Positions 49,678 through 58,972 are shown, counted from the stretch's first letter. The stretch: 64,000 nt of DNA from Paenibacillus peoriae KCTC 3763 (GCF_000236805.1 NZ_AGFX01000030.1:212722-276721); one strand, 5' to 3'. The notes: a model not told the origin generated them from the sequence alone. A program made the numbers and translations.

Positions 49678-50475
49678 ATGGGAGAGGCTATCGTCGTCAC
49701 TTCAGGAAAAGGCGGCGTCGGTAAAACGACGACGTCAGCCAATATAGGAACAGCGCTTGCACTGCTTGGTAAAAAGGTGTGTCTGGTGGATACCGATATC
49801 GGTCTGCGTAATCTGGACGTGGTAATGGGTCTGGAAAACCGGATTATTTATGATCTGGTTGATGTAGCCGAAGGTCGTTGCCGTTTAAACCAGGCTCTGG
49901 TCAAGGATAAGCGCTTTGAGGAGCTTTATATGCTGCCTGCCGCTCAGACTAAGGACAAGAGTGCTGTTACGCCTGAGCAGGTTAAGGATATTATATTGGA
50001 GCTTAAAAAGGATTTTGAATATATATTGATTGACTGCCCTGCTGGTATTGAGCAAGGTTTCAAAAATGCCATTGCCGGGGCGGATCAGGCCATTGTTGTA
50101 ACGACCCCTGAAAATGCTGCTGTACGCGATGCTGATCGGGTAATCGGTTTGCTGGAAAGCTCACATGTAATTTCACCCAAGCTGGTGGTTAACCGCATTC
50201 GTAACAGTATGGTTAAATCCGGGGATATGTTAGATATTGATGGGATTTTACAAGTGCTTAGCATAGACCTCATTGGGATCGTGCCGGATGATGAAATGGT
50301 GATCAAGTCAGCCAATACAGGAGAACCTACTGTCATGAATCCAGATTCACAAGCAGCGATTGCCTACCGCAACATTGCGAGACGGATTTTGGGTGATACG
50401 GTGCCCCTCATGCAGATGGATCAGAAGAAAAGCGTGATGACACGCTTTAAGAAGTTTTTTGGTATGGGTGGATGA
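49678..50475 (+). CDS. minD: Septum site-determining ATPase MinD
   Basis: MinD is a membrane-cycling ATPase that carries MinC to the poles. The 265-residue protein has the deviant Walker A SGKGGVGKTTT (residues 9-19), the switch sequence DTDIGLRNLD, and a C-terminal amphipathic membrane-targeting helix (SVMTRFKKFFGMGG). It is coupled to minC. Two terminators follow. Confidence 0.97.
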   Translation: MGEAIVVTSGKGGVGKTTTSANIGTALALLGKKVCLVDTDIGLRNLDVVMGLENRIIYDLVDVAEGRCRLNQALVKDKRFEELYMLPAAQTKDKSAVTPEQVKDIILELKKDFEYILIDCPAGIEQGFKNAIAGADQAIVVTTPENAAVRDADRVIGLLESSHVISPKLVVNRIRNSMVKSGDMLDIDGILQVLSIDLIGIVPDDEMVIKSANTGEPTVMNPDSQAAIAYRNIARRILGDTVPLMQMDQKKSVMTRFKKFFGMGG

Positions 50476-50486
50476 AGAAAACAACC

Positions 50487-50527
50487 AAACACTTAAATAA
50501 GTAATGATCTTATTTAAGTGTTTTTGT
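50487..50527 (+). terminator. First terminator after minD
   Basis: AAACACTTAAATAAG (50487-50501) pairs with CTTATTTAAGTGTTTTT, followed by more T. Confidence 0.8.
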
Positions 50528-50557
50528 TTTGTCTTGCTATCCTACATACTAATGTAT

Positions 50558-50582
50558 CCGGTGGATTTACGCCGGTTTTTTT
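50558..50582 (+). terminator. Second, tandem terminator after minD
   Basis: CCGGTG (50558-50563) pairs with CGCCGG (50570-50575; one G-U pair) around a six-base loop, followed by seven T. Confidence 0.8.
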
Positions 50583-50678
50583 GGCTTTTCAGGAGCGTAA
50601 TCCTGAACCGGACAACATAAGTTGAAGCCCGTCCTCATAAGATGTATCAAACATACCTCGCTGAGGGGGCTGAACAGG

Positions 50679-51524
50679 ATGCATAAAAATTCCGGAATCA
50701 AGCAGCGCAGAGAAGAACGTATACAGCAGCTAATCGCGGGAGGCCAATCTGAACCATATTCCTCTGGCGTATATCAGGACAGGTACGGGAATAGAGGAAT
50801 GAAGTCAATGCCCGTAATCAATGCAAATCGGCCCAGAGACCCGGAAACCGAATGGAAAAATGAACAGCAACGCTGGCGTCAATCTTTCGGAGAGAATCGC
50901 AGTCCGTCTTTTTGGACTACTTTTTGGCGCAGATCAATAATGGCAACTGTGTTATTTGGAATGGTGTGGGGATTGTTTCGCTGGGATATTCCCTACGCGG
51001 TGAATTTGAAAATGTTTATCGCAGATTCCTTGAATAAGGATATGGATTTTGCAGCCGCCAGACAATGGTATGGAACTTATTTTGACGGTGCCCCTTCCTT
51101 TTTGCCGATTTTTGGCGAGGAGACTGAAACGCACAAGGTGAATGCTGGCCGAAAGGCTTTTCCGCCGATTGAAGGCAATATAACACAGCCGTTTGCATTA
51201 AGCCTTAAAGGGGTGGAGATTGCGCCGAATGTTACCAGCAACGGGGTAGTCGTTGTTAAAAGTATAGATGCAGGACGTGTATTGGACATTTTGAATCATC
51301 CCAAAAGTGGAACTACAATTACGATTCGTCACACTGGTGGTATTACTGCAACATACGGAAGGCTTTCCCGCTCTACCCTAAAGGTAAACGACTGGGTTCA
51401 GGAGGGGGATGAGGTTGGTGTACTTCCAGCAAGCCAAAGCGCCAATGAGGCGGTGACTCTGTTTTTCGCATTACAGAGGGGGGATCAGTATATTGATCCG
51501 GCGGAAGTGGTAGCTCTTGATTAA
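50679..51524 (+). CDS. spoIVFA: SpoIVFA-like membrane M23-type protein
   Basis: SpoIVFA holds the SpoIVFB protease inactive in the outer forespore membrane until the SpoIVB signal arrives. The 281-residue protein has a charged N-terminal region, one membrane segment near residue 90 (SIMATVLFGMVWGLFRW), and an outside LytM/M23-like domain (GGITATYGRLSRSTLKVNDWVQEGDEVG) that lacks obvious zinc ligands, as in SpoIVFA. GAGGGGG at 50663-50669 selects ATG 50679. It overlaps spoIVFB by 8 bases. Two strong terminators upstream imply its own sporulation promoter, which I could not place. Confidence 0.85.
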   Translation: MHKNSGIKQRREERIQQLIAGGQSEPYSSGVYQDRYGNRGMKSMPVINANRPRDPETEWKNEQQRWRQSFGENRSPSFWTTFWRRSIMATVLFGMVWGLFRWDIPYAVNLKMFIADSLNKDMDFAAARQWYGTYFDGAPSFLPIFGEETETHKVNAGRKAFPPIEGNITQPFALSLKGVEIAPNVTSNGVVVVKSIDAGRVLDILNHPKSGTTITIRHTGGITATYGRLSRSTLKVNDWVQEGDEVGVLPASQSANEAVTLFFALQRGDQYIDPAEVVALD

Positions 51525-52395
51525 TGTCCGGGGTGTGACCTTATCACTGCATCCACTGTTTGTACTGGTCATGTTGACTTCTGTGTTGACTGGACATTTT
51601 ATTGAGATCATGACCTTGTTTACACTGGTGTTTATCCATGAGTTGGGTCATGCGACGGCCGCTTCGTTGTTGGGGGCACGAGTGCTTTCCATACAGATGC
51701 TGCCCTTTGGAGGAGTGGCGGTCATTGAGGATCAGGGGAAGCTCAATGCGTGGAAGGAAATTGTCATAGCGCTGGCTGGACCTCTGCAAAATGGAATCAT
51801 GATCATCATCCTTTTATGGTTCAGAAATGTGAGCGGGGCTGAGCATGATTATGTAAATTATATCATTCAGGGAAATGCAGTTATTGCACTGTTCAATTTG
51901 CTGCCGATTTTGCCGCTGGATGGTGGGAAAATACTGCAGGCGTTGATCAGCTTGTCACTTTCTTATCATCGTACATTAGTGTGGACTTTTCGGGCCAGTA
52001 TCGTGACGAGCTTGCTATTTTGCATGTATGGAATTTCTCCACTGTTAAGCCAAAATGGACCTGTGCATTTAAATGTGCTGGCAATAGGGATTTTTTTGCT
52101 TTATTCTAATATTGTGGATTATCGTAATATTCCTTACCGTTTTATACGTTTTTTGCTGGGGAGGGACGAGCTTTTTTACCGCGAAGCAGCCAAGGGAAGT
52201 ATTGCCTTACCTATTGTATCCTTACCAGTGAAACATTTGGAGCCTGTTTTGCGTCTTTTTAGAAGAGATCGGTATCATATGGTTTACGTTATGAATGAAC
52301 AGGGACGGATTGTAGCCGTACTGCCGGAGCAGCGCCTTATTCGCTCTTATTTTGCAGCACGTCCGCCAGATGGTGAGAAACCAAAGCCCAAATAA
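51517..52395 (+). CDS. spoIVFB: Stage IV sporulation site-2 protease SpoIVFB
   Basis: SpoIVFB is the intramembrane metalloprotease that cleaves pro-SigK. The 292-residue protein has six membrane segments, the zinc motif HELGH at residues 41-45 (FIHELGHATAAS) and the third ligand Asp135 in LPLDGGKIL. The C-terminal cytoplasmic part resembles a single CBS-like segment (MVYVMNEQGRIVAVLPEQ). It starts with TTG 51517, overlapping the spoIVFA stop by 8 bases, which suggests coupled synthesis. Confidence 0.92.
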   Translation: MINVRGVTLSLHPLFVLVMLTSVLTGHFIEIMTLFTLVFIHELGHATAASLLGARVLSIQMLPFGGVAVIEDQGKLNAWKEIVIALAGPLQNGIMIIILLWFRNVSGAEHDYVNYIIQGNAVIALFNLLPILPLDGGKILQALISLSLSYHRTLVWTFRASIVTSLLFCMYGISPLLSQNGPVHLNVLAIGIFLLYSNIVDYRNIPYRFIRFLLGRDELFYREAAKGSIALPIVSLPVKHLEPVLRLFRRDRYHMVYVMNEQGRIVAVLPEQRLIRSYFAARPPDGEKPKPK

Positions 52396-52444
52396 ATGTT
52401 TTAAGAGCTAAGGAAGAGGCTGTATCCAGAGAGGTTGAAAAACC

Positions 52445-53629
52445 ATGAAGCAAATGATTGTACAGTGCCAGCAGCAGATGACCCAAATGGCGCTATTGGA
52501 AGAGGGTCGATTGGTTGAATATGCGGCAGAGCTGCCACGAAAACGGGGGATTTTAGGTTCTTTCTTCAAAGCGAGGGTAGTCAATGTGCTGCCGGGTATG
52601 CAAGCCGCTTTTGTTGACATTGGACAACGAAAAAATGCTTTTTTATATGTGGATGACGTACTTCATGCCCATTTGGACAAGCAGCCGCAGGTAAAGCCGT
52701 CCATTTCTGAATTGTTAAAGGTGGGTCAGGAAATTGTTGTACAGGTATTAAAAGAGGCTGTTGGTAGCAAGGGAGCCAGAGTGACGACTCATTTTTCACT
52801 TCCAGGTCGTTGGATCGTATACATGCCCCGCGCCGACTATGTGGCTGTATCCAAGAAAATCGAGCGTGAGGGAGAACGTACCCGTTTGAAAGCAATGGGG
52901 GAGCAACTGCGCACGGGTGAGGAAGGGATCATTATCCGTACCGTTTCGGAGGAAATGAGTATAGAGGCGATTGAAAATGATCTGGATCAACTACGTCAGC
53001 AGTGGGCGCTCATTCAGCGTAAAGCTGGTGAATGCTCTACTCCATGTGAACTACACAGGGATTTGAGCATCGTTCAACGTTTGATTCGGGATGTGTTTAC
53101 CCCGGAACAGGACGAGCTGGTCATTGACAGCGTGGAGCAAGCGAAGGATGCGGAAATCATGCTGCAACAGATTGGTCCGGCGAAAGCTCATGTGAGCATA
53201 TTCCGTAGTACAGAAGAAACGATCTTTAATGCCTATGGTATCAACGAGCAGCTGGAACGCGATTTTGCACGAAAAGTATGGCTTCAGGGCGGCGGATACA
53301 TTGTTATTGATCATACGGAGGCATTGACCGTTATCGATGTGAATACCGGAAAGTTTACGGGCGGCAGCAATCTGGAAGAGACGGTGACCCGGACTAACAT
53401 CGAAGCAGCCAAAGAAATTGCCCGACTGGTGCGTGTACGCGATATTGGTGGCATTATCATCATTGATTTTATTGACATGGAGCAAGAGGAGAACCGTAGG
53501 GAAGTATCCTCTGTTCTGGAGGCCAGACTAAAGAAGGATCGGACCAAATCATATGTTGTGGGCTGGACGCGGCTAGGTCTTCTGGAAATGACCCGTAAAA
53601 AGGTGCGCGAGGAAAAGACGCTTGTGTAG
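52445..53629 (+). CDS. rng: Ribonuclease E/G family protein, short form
   Basis: An endoribonuclease of the RNase E/G family that cuts single-stranded A/U-rich RNA. The 394-residue protein has an S1-like RNA-binding domain (about 35-125) and the DNase-I-like catalytic part. Its metal-binding Asp298 (VIDVNTGKFTG) and Asp341 (IIIDFIDME) are 43 residues apart, as in E. coli RNase E. It ends just after GLLEMTRKKVREE, before the CPxC zinc-link and the small domain of longer homologues; no reading-frame continuation is visible downstream. B. subtilis lacks this family, so the gene marks a difference from Bacillus. It sits between spoIVFB and the L21 leader. Confidence 0.88.
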   Translation: MKQMIVQCQQQMTQMALLEEGRLVEYAAELPRKRGILGSFFKARVVNVLPGMQAAFVDIGQRKNAFLYVDDVLHAHLDKQPQVKPSISELLKVGQEIVVQVLKEAVGSKGARVTTHFSLPGRWIVYMPRADYVAVSKKIEREGERTRLKAMGEQLRTGEEGIIIRTVSEEMSIEAIENDLDQLRQQWALIQRKAGECSTPCELHRDLSIVQRLIRDVFTPEQDELVIDSVEQAKDAEIMLQQIGPAKAHVSIFRSTEETIFNAYGINEQLERDFARKVWLQGGGYIVIDHTEALTVIDVNTGKFTGGSNLEETVTRTNIEAAKEIARLVRVRDIGGIIIIDFIDMEQEENRREVSSVLEARLKKDRTKSYVVGWTRLGLLEMTRKKVREEKTLV

Positions 53630-53666
53630 AGCAATCTGTAAATCAACATCATATCAAAACTAGAGG

Positions 53667-53695
53667 TTGAATGTGGATGAGGCTTGTGCTATACT
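53667..53695 (+). promoter_or_regulatory. rplU operon promoter
   Basis: TTGAAT (53667-53672) and TATACT (53690-53695) have an ideal 17-base spacer. The transcript should begin near 53702. Confidence 0.75.
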
Positions 53696-53701
53696 CACTT
53701 A

Positions 53702-53815
53702 GTATGTGTGATGCGTAAGTTTGGCTGCACATGCTGTAACCGCTCCAATCAGGTACTGAAGTGCAGTATCCTTCGGGAATCTGCCACCTGCTATTAGGCG
53801 AGTCTGAGAAATAAG
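53702..53815 (+). ncRNA. L21 ribosomal-protein leader RNA
   Basis: The 5' untranslated region of rplU can form CAGGT/ACCTG (53750-53754 with 53786-53790) enclosing GCAG/CTGC and a stem with a TTCG tetraloop (53771-53774). In Firmicutes a conserved L21 leader in this place is thought to give ribosomal-protein feedback control. Position and fold fit; the match to the described family was not computed. Confidence 0.6.
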
Positions 53816-53828
53816 GAGGTGCAAGCAA

Positions 53829-54140
53829 ATGTACGCAATTATCGAAACAGGTGGTAAGCAATACAAAGTTCAAGAGGGCGACGTATTGTTCATCGAGAAG
53901 TTGGAAGCGAACGATGGTGAAACTGTAACGTTCGACCGTGTTCTGGCAGTGTCTGGCGACAATGGCTTGACAGCAGGTACACCGCTTCTTTCCGGAGCTT
54001 CTGTAACAGCTAAAGTTGAGAAGCATGGTAAAGGTCAAAAGGTCATTGTATACAAATACAAACCTAAAAAGAACTATCATGTGAAGCAAGGTCATCGTCA
54101 ACCGTACACGAAAGTGACGATTGAAAAAATCCAAGCGTAA
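53829..54140 (+). CDS. rplU: 50S ribosomal protein L21
   Basis: L21 binds 23S rRNA domain II early in 50S assembly. The 103-residue protein has the signature [18 protein letters not shown] and the basic C-terminal [26 protein letters not shown] lies 8 bases before the ATG. It is the first gene of rplU-prp-rpmA and follows the L21 leader. Confidence 0.98.
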   Translation: MYAIIETGGKQYKVQEGDVLFIEKLEANDGETVTFDRVLAVSGDNGLTAGTPLLSGASVTAKVEKHGKGQKVIVYKYKPKKNYHVKQGHRQPYTKVTIEKIQA

Positions 54141-54153
54141 GAGGGTGCGATAA

Positions 54154-54492
54154 GTGATTATCGTGCGCATTACACGACTGGAGGATGGCAGCATACAGGG
54201 ATTTTCTATTAAAGGTCATGCGAATTACGCCAAGTCTGGCGAGGATATCGTATGTGCTGGTGTTTCAGCGGTAACTGTAGGAACTGTCAATTCGATCGGA
54301 GCTCTTACGGACGTTGAAATGGAAACAGAAATGGAAAACGGCTTTTTGAGCGCGCATTTTCCCCCTGAAAGTCATCATGTCACAAACGCACAGGTTCAAC
54401 TGCTGCTGGAGTCCATGGTGATCATGCTGACAAGTATTGCTGAATCATATGGTAAGTATATTCAAATAGAAAATAAACAAAGAAGGAGGTAG
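54154..54492 (+). CDS. prp: Ribosomal-processing cysteine protease Prp
   Basis: Prp removes the N-terminal extension of ribosomal protein L27 in Firmicutes. The 112-residue protein has the catalytic dyad His22 ([11 protein letters not shown]) and Cys34 (EDIVCAGVS), the same numbering as the S. aureus enzyme. It starts with GTG, preceded by AGAGGGTG. It lies directly between rplU and its substrate gene rpmA, as is usual. Confidence 0.95.
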   Translation: MIIVRITRLEDGSIQGFSIKGHANYAKSGEDIVCAGVSAVTVGTVNSIGALTDVEMETEMENGFLSAHFPPESHHVTNAQVQLLLESMVIMLTSIAESYGKYIQIENKQRRR

Positions 54493-54497
54493 ACATC

Positions 54498-54815
54498 ATG
54501 TTGAAATTGACATTGGATCTTCAATTGTTCGCATCGAAAAAAGGTGTAGGTTCCACGAAAAACGGACGTGATAGCAGATCGAAACGTCTTGGCGTGAAGC
54601 GTGCTGACGGTCAAGCAGTTACCGGCGGTAGCATCCTGGTTCGTCAACGCGGAACGAAAATTCACCCGGGCGCGAATGTGGGCATCGGTAAGGACGACAC
54701 TCTGTTCGCGAAAGTGGACGGCGTTGTGAAGTTCGAACGTTGGGGCCGTGATCGTAAAAAGGTGAGCATCTACCCGATTGACGCTGCTCCAGTAGCGGCT
54801 ACTGTAGAAGCTTAA
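54498..54815 (+). CDS. rpmA: 50S ribosomal protein L27 with cleavable N-terminal extension
   Basis: L27 reaches the peptidyl-transferase centre with its N-terminus. The 105-residue precursor begins with [11 protein letters not shown], followed by [15 protein letters not shown], the conserved mature start. The extension fits the Prp recognition motif and is expected to be cut before ASKKG. AGAAGGAGG lies upstream. A terminator follows. Confidence 0.97.
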   Translation: MLKLTLDLQLFASKKGVGSTKNGRDSRSKRLGVKRADGQAVTGGSILVRQRGTKIHPGANVGIGKDDTLFAKVDGVVKFERWGRDRKKVSIYPIDAAPVAATVEA

Positions 54816-54834
54816 TAGCGGCTTAGACACGCTG

Positions 54835-54869
54835 AAAAGCCTCCGGCACTTTTGTCGGAGGCTTTTTTT
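54835..54869 (+). terminator. rplU-prp-rpmA terminator
   Basis: AAAAGCCTCCG (54835-54845) pairs with CGGAGGCTTTT and is followed by a T-run. Confidence 0.9.
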
Positions 54870-54961
54870 GCATGATGGTAATGAACTGGAAAGTAAGTCT
54901 GTGCTATACTGGATTAAGGTTCTTCAATAATCCATTAATTATGGCAGAACGGAGAGAAGCC

Positions 54962-55699
54962 ATGTTCCAGCGGATAAGAGCGCCTTATTTGGCGTTGGGT
55001 TCCATTCTGATTCCTTTGGTTTTTTCACTGCTCTATCCTGAAGGTTTAACGATTATCATATTAGCTGTATGGTCTGTTGCTGCTGCTTGTTTTGGCATGT
55101 GGTATACGCATAGACAGGCTGAGAATGAGCGTAAAGCTGCTTTGCGTTCGTTGGAGCGTACAGCTATCGCAACGCTTAACCATCATCGACATGACTGGAT
55201 GAATGACCTACAGGTGCTTTATGGCTATATTCGTATGAATAAGCATGATAAATCAGCTGATTATGTGGAAACAATAAAAGAGCGCGTGGCCGAGGAGAGT
55301 AAAATATCCAAGCTGGGTATTCCTTCACTGGTATTTTATTTGCAGTCTTTTCGCGTAAACGCCGGGAATTTACAGTTGTCGGTACAGGTTGAGGAGCATT
55401 TAAAGTTGGACGCTGTCATGTCTCCCGAAGACGGCGAGTCGCTTGCCTCGGCTGTCATAGAAACGGTGCGTGCATATCAATACGGCGGTGGCCGGTCGTC
55501 CTGGGGAGAAGTGCACAGATTGACACTATTTTTCGGTATGGATCAGAATGATGTTATTGTCCGCTTTGAAGGAAGTGAAATACCTGCCGATTCGGATTTT
55601 TTAAAGCAGGTCAGATCCGTACACGGAAGTGAACGCATTCGAACAGAGAAGCTGCCTACAGGCGAAATGCTTCAAATTCGGATGGAGTGCCAGACATAA
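54962..55699 (+). CDS. spo0B: Spo0B-like sporulation phosphotransferase with N-terminal membrane segments
   Basis: Spo0B passes phosphate from Spo0F to Spo0A in the sporulation phosphorelay. The 245-residue protein has the Spo0B histidine motif [18 protein letters not shown] with the expected phosphorylated His77. A degenerate ATPase-like C-terminal domain follows. Unlike the cytosolic B. subtilis Spo0B, it begins with two hydrophobic segments (about residues 9-24 and 28-48), so it is probably membrane-bound. ATG 54962 was chosen because GGAGAG at 54951-54956 precedes it; ATG 54941 has no ribosome-binding site. The place between rpmA and obg matches B. subtilis. Confidence 0.85.
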   Translation: MFQRIRAPYLALGSILIPLVFSLLYPEGLTIIILAVWSVAAACFGMWYTHRQAENERKAALRSLERTAIATLNHHRHDWMNDLQVLYGYIRMNKHDKSADYVETIKERVAEESKISKLGIPSLVFYLQSFRVNAGNLQLSVQVEEHLKLDAVMSPEDGESLASAVIETVRAYQYGGGRSSWGEVHRLTLFFGMDQNDVIVRFEGSEIPADSDFLKQVRSVHGSERIRTEKLPTGEMLQIRMECQT

Positions 55700-55712
55700 G
55701 GAAGGTGTAACC

Positions 55713-57023
55713 ATGTTTGTAGATAAAGCGAAGATTTTTGTTAAAGGCGGCGACGGTGGAGACGGCTTAATTGCGTTTCGCCGTGAAAAATACGTTCCCG
55801 AAGGTGGCCCAGGTGGTGGTGATGGAGGGAACGGTGGAGATGTGATTTTCCGTGTAGATGAAGGGTTGCGTACCTTGATGGATTTTCGATACCAACGGCA
55901 TTTTAAAGCCCAGCGTGGTGTAAAGGGGCGTAATAAATCTCAACATGGAGCTAATGCGGAGCATATGATTGTACGCATACCACCGGGAACAGTCATCACT
56001 GATGATGATACGGGTGAAGTACTCGCAGATATGACACGCCATGGACAACAGGTTGTCGTAGCAAAAGGAGGGCGCGGAGGACGCGGAAATATTCGTTTTG
56101 CTACGCCTAGTAATCCAGCGCCTGAGCTGGCTGAGAACGGTGGCGAGGGACAAGAACGTTATATTACCCTTGAACTAAAGGTGATGGCTGACGTAGGCTT
56201 GGTCGGCTTCCCTAGCGTAGGGAAATCTACATTGCTATCAGTCGTATCCTCTGCAAAACCAAAGATTGGCGCCTACCACTTTACAACGATTACCCCGAAT
56301 TTGGGCGTCGTGGATGTGGGTGATCATCGTAACTTTGTGATGGCTGATCTGCCTGGGTTGATTGAAGGAGCCCATGAAGGCATTGGGCTGGGGCATGAAT
56401 TTCTGCGACACATTGAGCGGACACGCATTATTATCCATGTCGTGGATATGGCAGGCTCCGAGGGACGCGATCCATTTGAAGATTGGACTAAAATTAACGA
56501 CGAATTAAAGCAATATAATGCAGCTTTGTCGGAGCGTCCACAAATTGTGGCGGCGAATAAAATGGATATGCCGGAAGCAGAAGAAAAACTGGCGCATTTC
56601 AAAGAGCAGGTCGCTGCTATACGTCCCGATCTGGAAATTATGCCCATTTCCTCGCTGACACGCCAAGGCATTAAAGAACTGCTTTATCGGGCTGCTGATT
56701 TGCTGGATCAAATACCGGACGAGCCGGTCGTTGAGGAAGTAGCAGAAGTTAATGAGCGTAAGGTATTTAAGCTGGATGCGGCAGAAGATGAAGGCTTTAC
56801 GATTGTACGTGAGAACGACACATTCGTCGTGCATAGTCCTAAAATTGAGCGCATGATGAAACGCATGCAGTTGAATTCGCACGATGCCATTTTGAAATTG
56901 GCAAGAACGCTACGCCACATGGGTGTGGATGCCGAGCTGCGTAAGCGTGGTGCCAAAGATGGTACATCTGTACGGATCGCTGATTTCGAGTTCGAATTCG
57001 TGGAAGGCAGCAGCTACTACTAA
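55713..57023 (+). CDS. obgE: GTPase Obg/CgtA
   Basis: Obg is an essential GTPase for 50S assembly and stress and sporulation signalling. The 436-residue protein has the Gly-rich Obg fold (residues 1-158, [14 protein letters not shown]), the G domain (GFPSVGKST, then [16 protein letters not shown]) and a C-terminal OCT domain (about 355-425). AAGGAAGGTG selects ATG 55713 ([16 protein letters not shown]), the usual N-terminus. It follows spo0B by 13 bases; a terminator follows. Confidence 0.97.
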   Translation: MFVDKAKIFVKGGDGGDGLIAFRREKYVPEGGPGGGDGGNGGDVIFRVDEGLRTLMDFRYQRHFKAQRGVKGRNKSQHGANAEHMIVRIPPGTVITDDDTGEVLADMTRHGQQVVVAKGGRGGRGNIRFATPSNPAPELAENGGEGQERYITLELKVMADVGLVGFPSVGKSTLLSVVSSAKPKIGAYHFTTITPNLGVVDVGDHRNFVMADLPGLIEGAHEGIGLGHEFLRHIERTRIIIHVVDMAGSEGRDPFEDWTKINDELKQYNAALSERPQIVAANKMDMPEAEEKLAHFKEQVAAIRPDLEIMPISSLTRQGIKELLYRAADLLDQIPDEPVVEEVAEVNERKVFKLDAAEDEGFTIVRENDTFVVHSPKIERMMKRMQLNSHDAILKLARTLRHMGVDAELRKRGAKDGTSVRIADFEFEFVEGSSYY

Positions 57024-57048
57024 AAATGAAATAATAGTCTGAGATGGG

Positions 57049-57097
57049 CGGTTACTGCACTATAGGGATTTCTATAGATGGCAGTAGCCGTTTTTTG
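57049..57097 (+). terminator. obgE terminator
   Basis: CGGTTACTGC pairs with GCAGTAGCCG around an inner CTATAG/CTATAG hairpin, followed by six T. Confidence 0.85.
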
Positions 57098-57107
57098 TAT
57101 AGATAGC

Positions 57108-57136
57108 TTGCCGATTTTCAGGAGTTTCGATATAAT
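57108..57136 (+). promoter_or_regulatory. Promoter of the pheB-hom-thrB-pheA-ilvE operon
   Basis: TTGCCG (57108-57113) and a perfect TATAAT (57131-57136) are 17 bases apart, 43 bases before pheB. No T-box or riboswitch was seen in the short leader. Confidence 0.75.
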
Positions 57137-57178
57137 GTCCTCTATATAAAAACATAAGTCTTTGAGGAGAGGACGTTC

Positions 57179-57616
57179 GTGAAAGAGCGCTATTACTTGG
57201 TACGGGAAGATATTTTGCCTGAAGCCATTGTGAAGACAATACAGGTTAAATTGCTGCTTGCTTCAGGGGATGTTAAAACCGTGCATGAGGCCGTGGAGCA
57301 AGTTGGGCTAAGTCGAAGCGCCTTTTATAAATATAAAGATGGCATTCATTTGGTTAACCAGCTTGAGCGTGAGCGAATTGTCAATATTTCCATTGATTTG
57401 GAACATCAATCCGGCATGCTGTCCAGAGTACTTGGCAGGGTGGCAGATTACGGAGGCAATGTGCTGACCATCCAGCAGAGCATTCCGCTGCAAGGCAGAG
57501 CCAACGTAGTCATCTCGGTGGAAATGTCCAGACTCAGTGAAGAACTGGGTATTCTACTGGAAGGCTTGGAGACCATCTCTGGCGTCAAACGTGTCCGCCT
57601 GATCGGGCAAGGTTAG
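57179..57616 (+). CDS. pheB: ACT-domain protein PheB
   Basis: A 145-residue protein with an N-terminal helix-turn-helix-like part (VHEAVEQVGLSRSAFYKYKDG) and a C-terminal ACT domain (about 70-145, SGMLSRVLGRVADYGGNVLTIQQ) that probably binds an amino acid. It is annotated PheB by position before pheA, but its enzymatic role is not established; a regulatory one is more likely. It starts with GTG after GAGGAGAGG. A small GGGCA/TGCCC hairpin lies between it and hom. Confidence 0.88.
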   Translation: MKERYYLVREDILPEAIVKTIQVKLLLASGDVKTVHEAVEQVGLSRSAFYKYKDGIHLVNQLERERIVNISIDLEHQSGMLSRVLGRVADYGGNVLTIQQSIPLQGRANVVISVEMSRLSEELGILLEGLETISGVKRVRLIGQG

Positions 57617-57658
57617 GGCATACTGCCCATTAGATAAAAGTTAGCAGGAGGGGAATGG

Positions 57659-58945
57659 ATGAAACCGGTCAAAGTAGGATTGTTGGGTTTAGGTACGGTA
57701 GGAACGGGAGTTGTTCGAATCGTAGAAGGAAATCAGGAAGATTTGAGCAGACAAGTTGGTTCACCTATCATTATTGAAAAAATAGCTGTAAAAAATATTG
57801 ACAAATATCGCTCCATTGAAGTGGATGGTGCTAAGCTTACGGAGGACCCATGGGAAGTCATTCGTGATCCTGACATTGATATCATTATCGAAGTCATGGG
57901 AGGCGTTGATCAGACCAAGGAGTACATTCTGGAAGCGCTGGAGCGAGGCAAGCACATCGTAACAGCCAATAAGGACTTAATGGCTTTGCATGGCTCCGAA
58001 GTATTAGCTAAGGCGCAGGAAAAGCAATGTGATGTTTTTTATGAAGCTAGCGTAGCGGGCGGGATTCCGATCATTCGTACGTTAATTGAAGGTTTTTCCT
58101 CCGATCGTATCACCCGTATTATGGGAATTGTGAATGGTACGACAAATTTCATTTTAACTAAAATGAGCCAGGAGGGAGCCTCGTACGAGGAGGTTCTCAA
58201 GGAAGCGCAGGAGCTTGGATACGCTGAAGCCGATCCGACCTCAGATGTAGAGGGGCTGGATGCCGCTCGTAAAATGGCGATTCTCGGCACGCTTGGTTTC
58301 CGTTCTAATGTAGAACTCAAGGATGTCAGTGTCAGCGGGATTTCGAAGGTAACCAGTGAGGATATCGCTTTTGCCAAAAAGCTAGGCTATGAAATGAAAT
58401 TGCTTGGCATTGCAGAGCGTCAGGGTGATGAATTTACGATCAACGTTCAGCCGACGATGGTACGCAAGCAGCATCCATTGGCTTCGGTGAATGGGGTATT
58501 CAATGCAGTGTATGTGCATGGTGAAGCAGTGGGTGAAACGATGTTTTATGGTGCGGGTGCAGGCGAAATGCCGACGGCTACATCGGTTGTGGCTGATCTG
58601 GTAGCTGTTGTGAAAAACCTCAAACTCGGCGTAAATGGGCTTAAAGCAATAGTACCTTACAACCCCAAAAAAATCAGTAATGACGAAGATGTATATTTCA
58701 AAAATTTCGTGCTGTTGCATGTGGATGATAAAGCAGGGGTATTGGCACGGATTACGCAGGTATTTGCTGAATTCAACGTCAGTCTGGCATCTGTTGTACA
58801 GCAACCGAATGAGGCTAATCCCGATGCGGAAATTATTATTGTAACGCATTTGGCCAGCAAGGCGAGTATGAAAAAGGTTTTGGAGCATTTTGAAACTTTG
58901 GACGTGATTCGCCGCATCAAGAGTGTATATCGGGTAGAAGGATAG
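57659..58945 (+). CDS. hom: Homoserine dehydrogenase
   Basis: Hom reduces aspartate semialdehyde to homoserine, the branch point for threonine and methionine. The 428-residue protein has the Rossmann GLLGLGTVGTGVVRI, the catalytic-domain signature AGGIPIIRTLIEGFSSD with GTTNFILTKM, and a C-terminal ACT domain (about 350-428) for feedback control. AGGAGGGG precedes the ATG. Co-transcribed with thrB 27 bases downstream; thrC is not in the window. Confidence 0.97.
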   Translation: MKPVKVGLLGLGTVGTGVVRIVEGNQEDLSRQVGSPIIIEKIAVKNIDKYRSIEVDGAKLTEDPWEVIRDPDIDIIIEVMGGVDQTKEYILEALERGKHIVTANKDLMALHGSEVLAKAQEKQCDVFYEASVAGGIPIIRTLIEGFSSDRITRIMGIVNGTTNFILTKMSQEGASYEEVLKEAQELGYAEADPTSDVEGLDAARKMAILGTLGFRSNVELKDVSVSGISKVTSEDIAFAKKLGYEMKLLGIAERQGDEFTINVQPTMVRKQHPLASVNGVFNAVYVHGEAVGETMFYGAGAGEMPTATSVVADLVAVVKNLKLGVNGLKAIVPYNPKKISNDEDVYFKNFVLLHVDDKAGVLARITQVFAEFNVSLASVVQQPNEANPDAEIIIVTHLASKASMKKVLEHFETLDVIRRIKSVYRVEG

Positions 58946-58972
58946 TCCATAAAAGCAGGAGGAATTGTCTGT

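Noticed and set aside
57616-57630. Attenuator between pheB and hom
   Set aside because: GGGCA/TGCCC is a short stem without T-run or leader peptide, too little to support control of hom.
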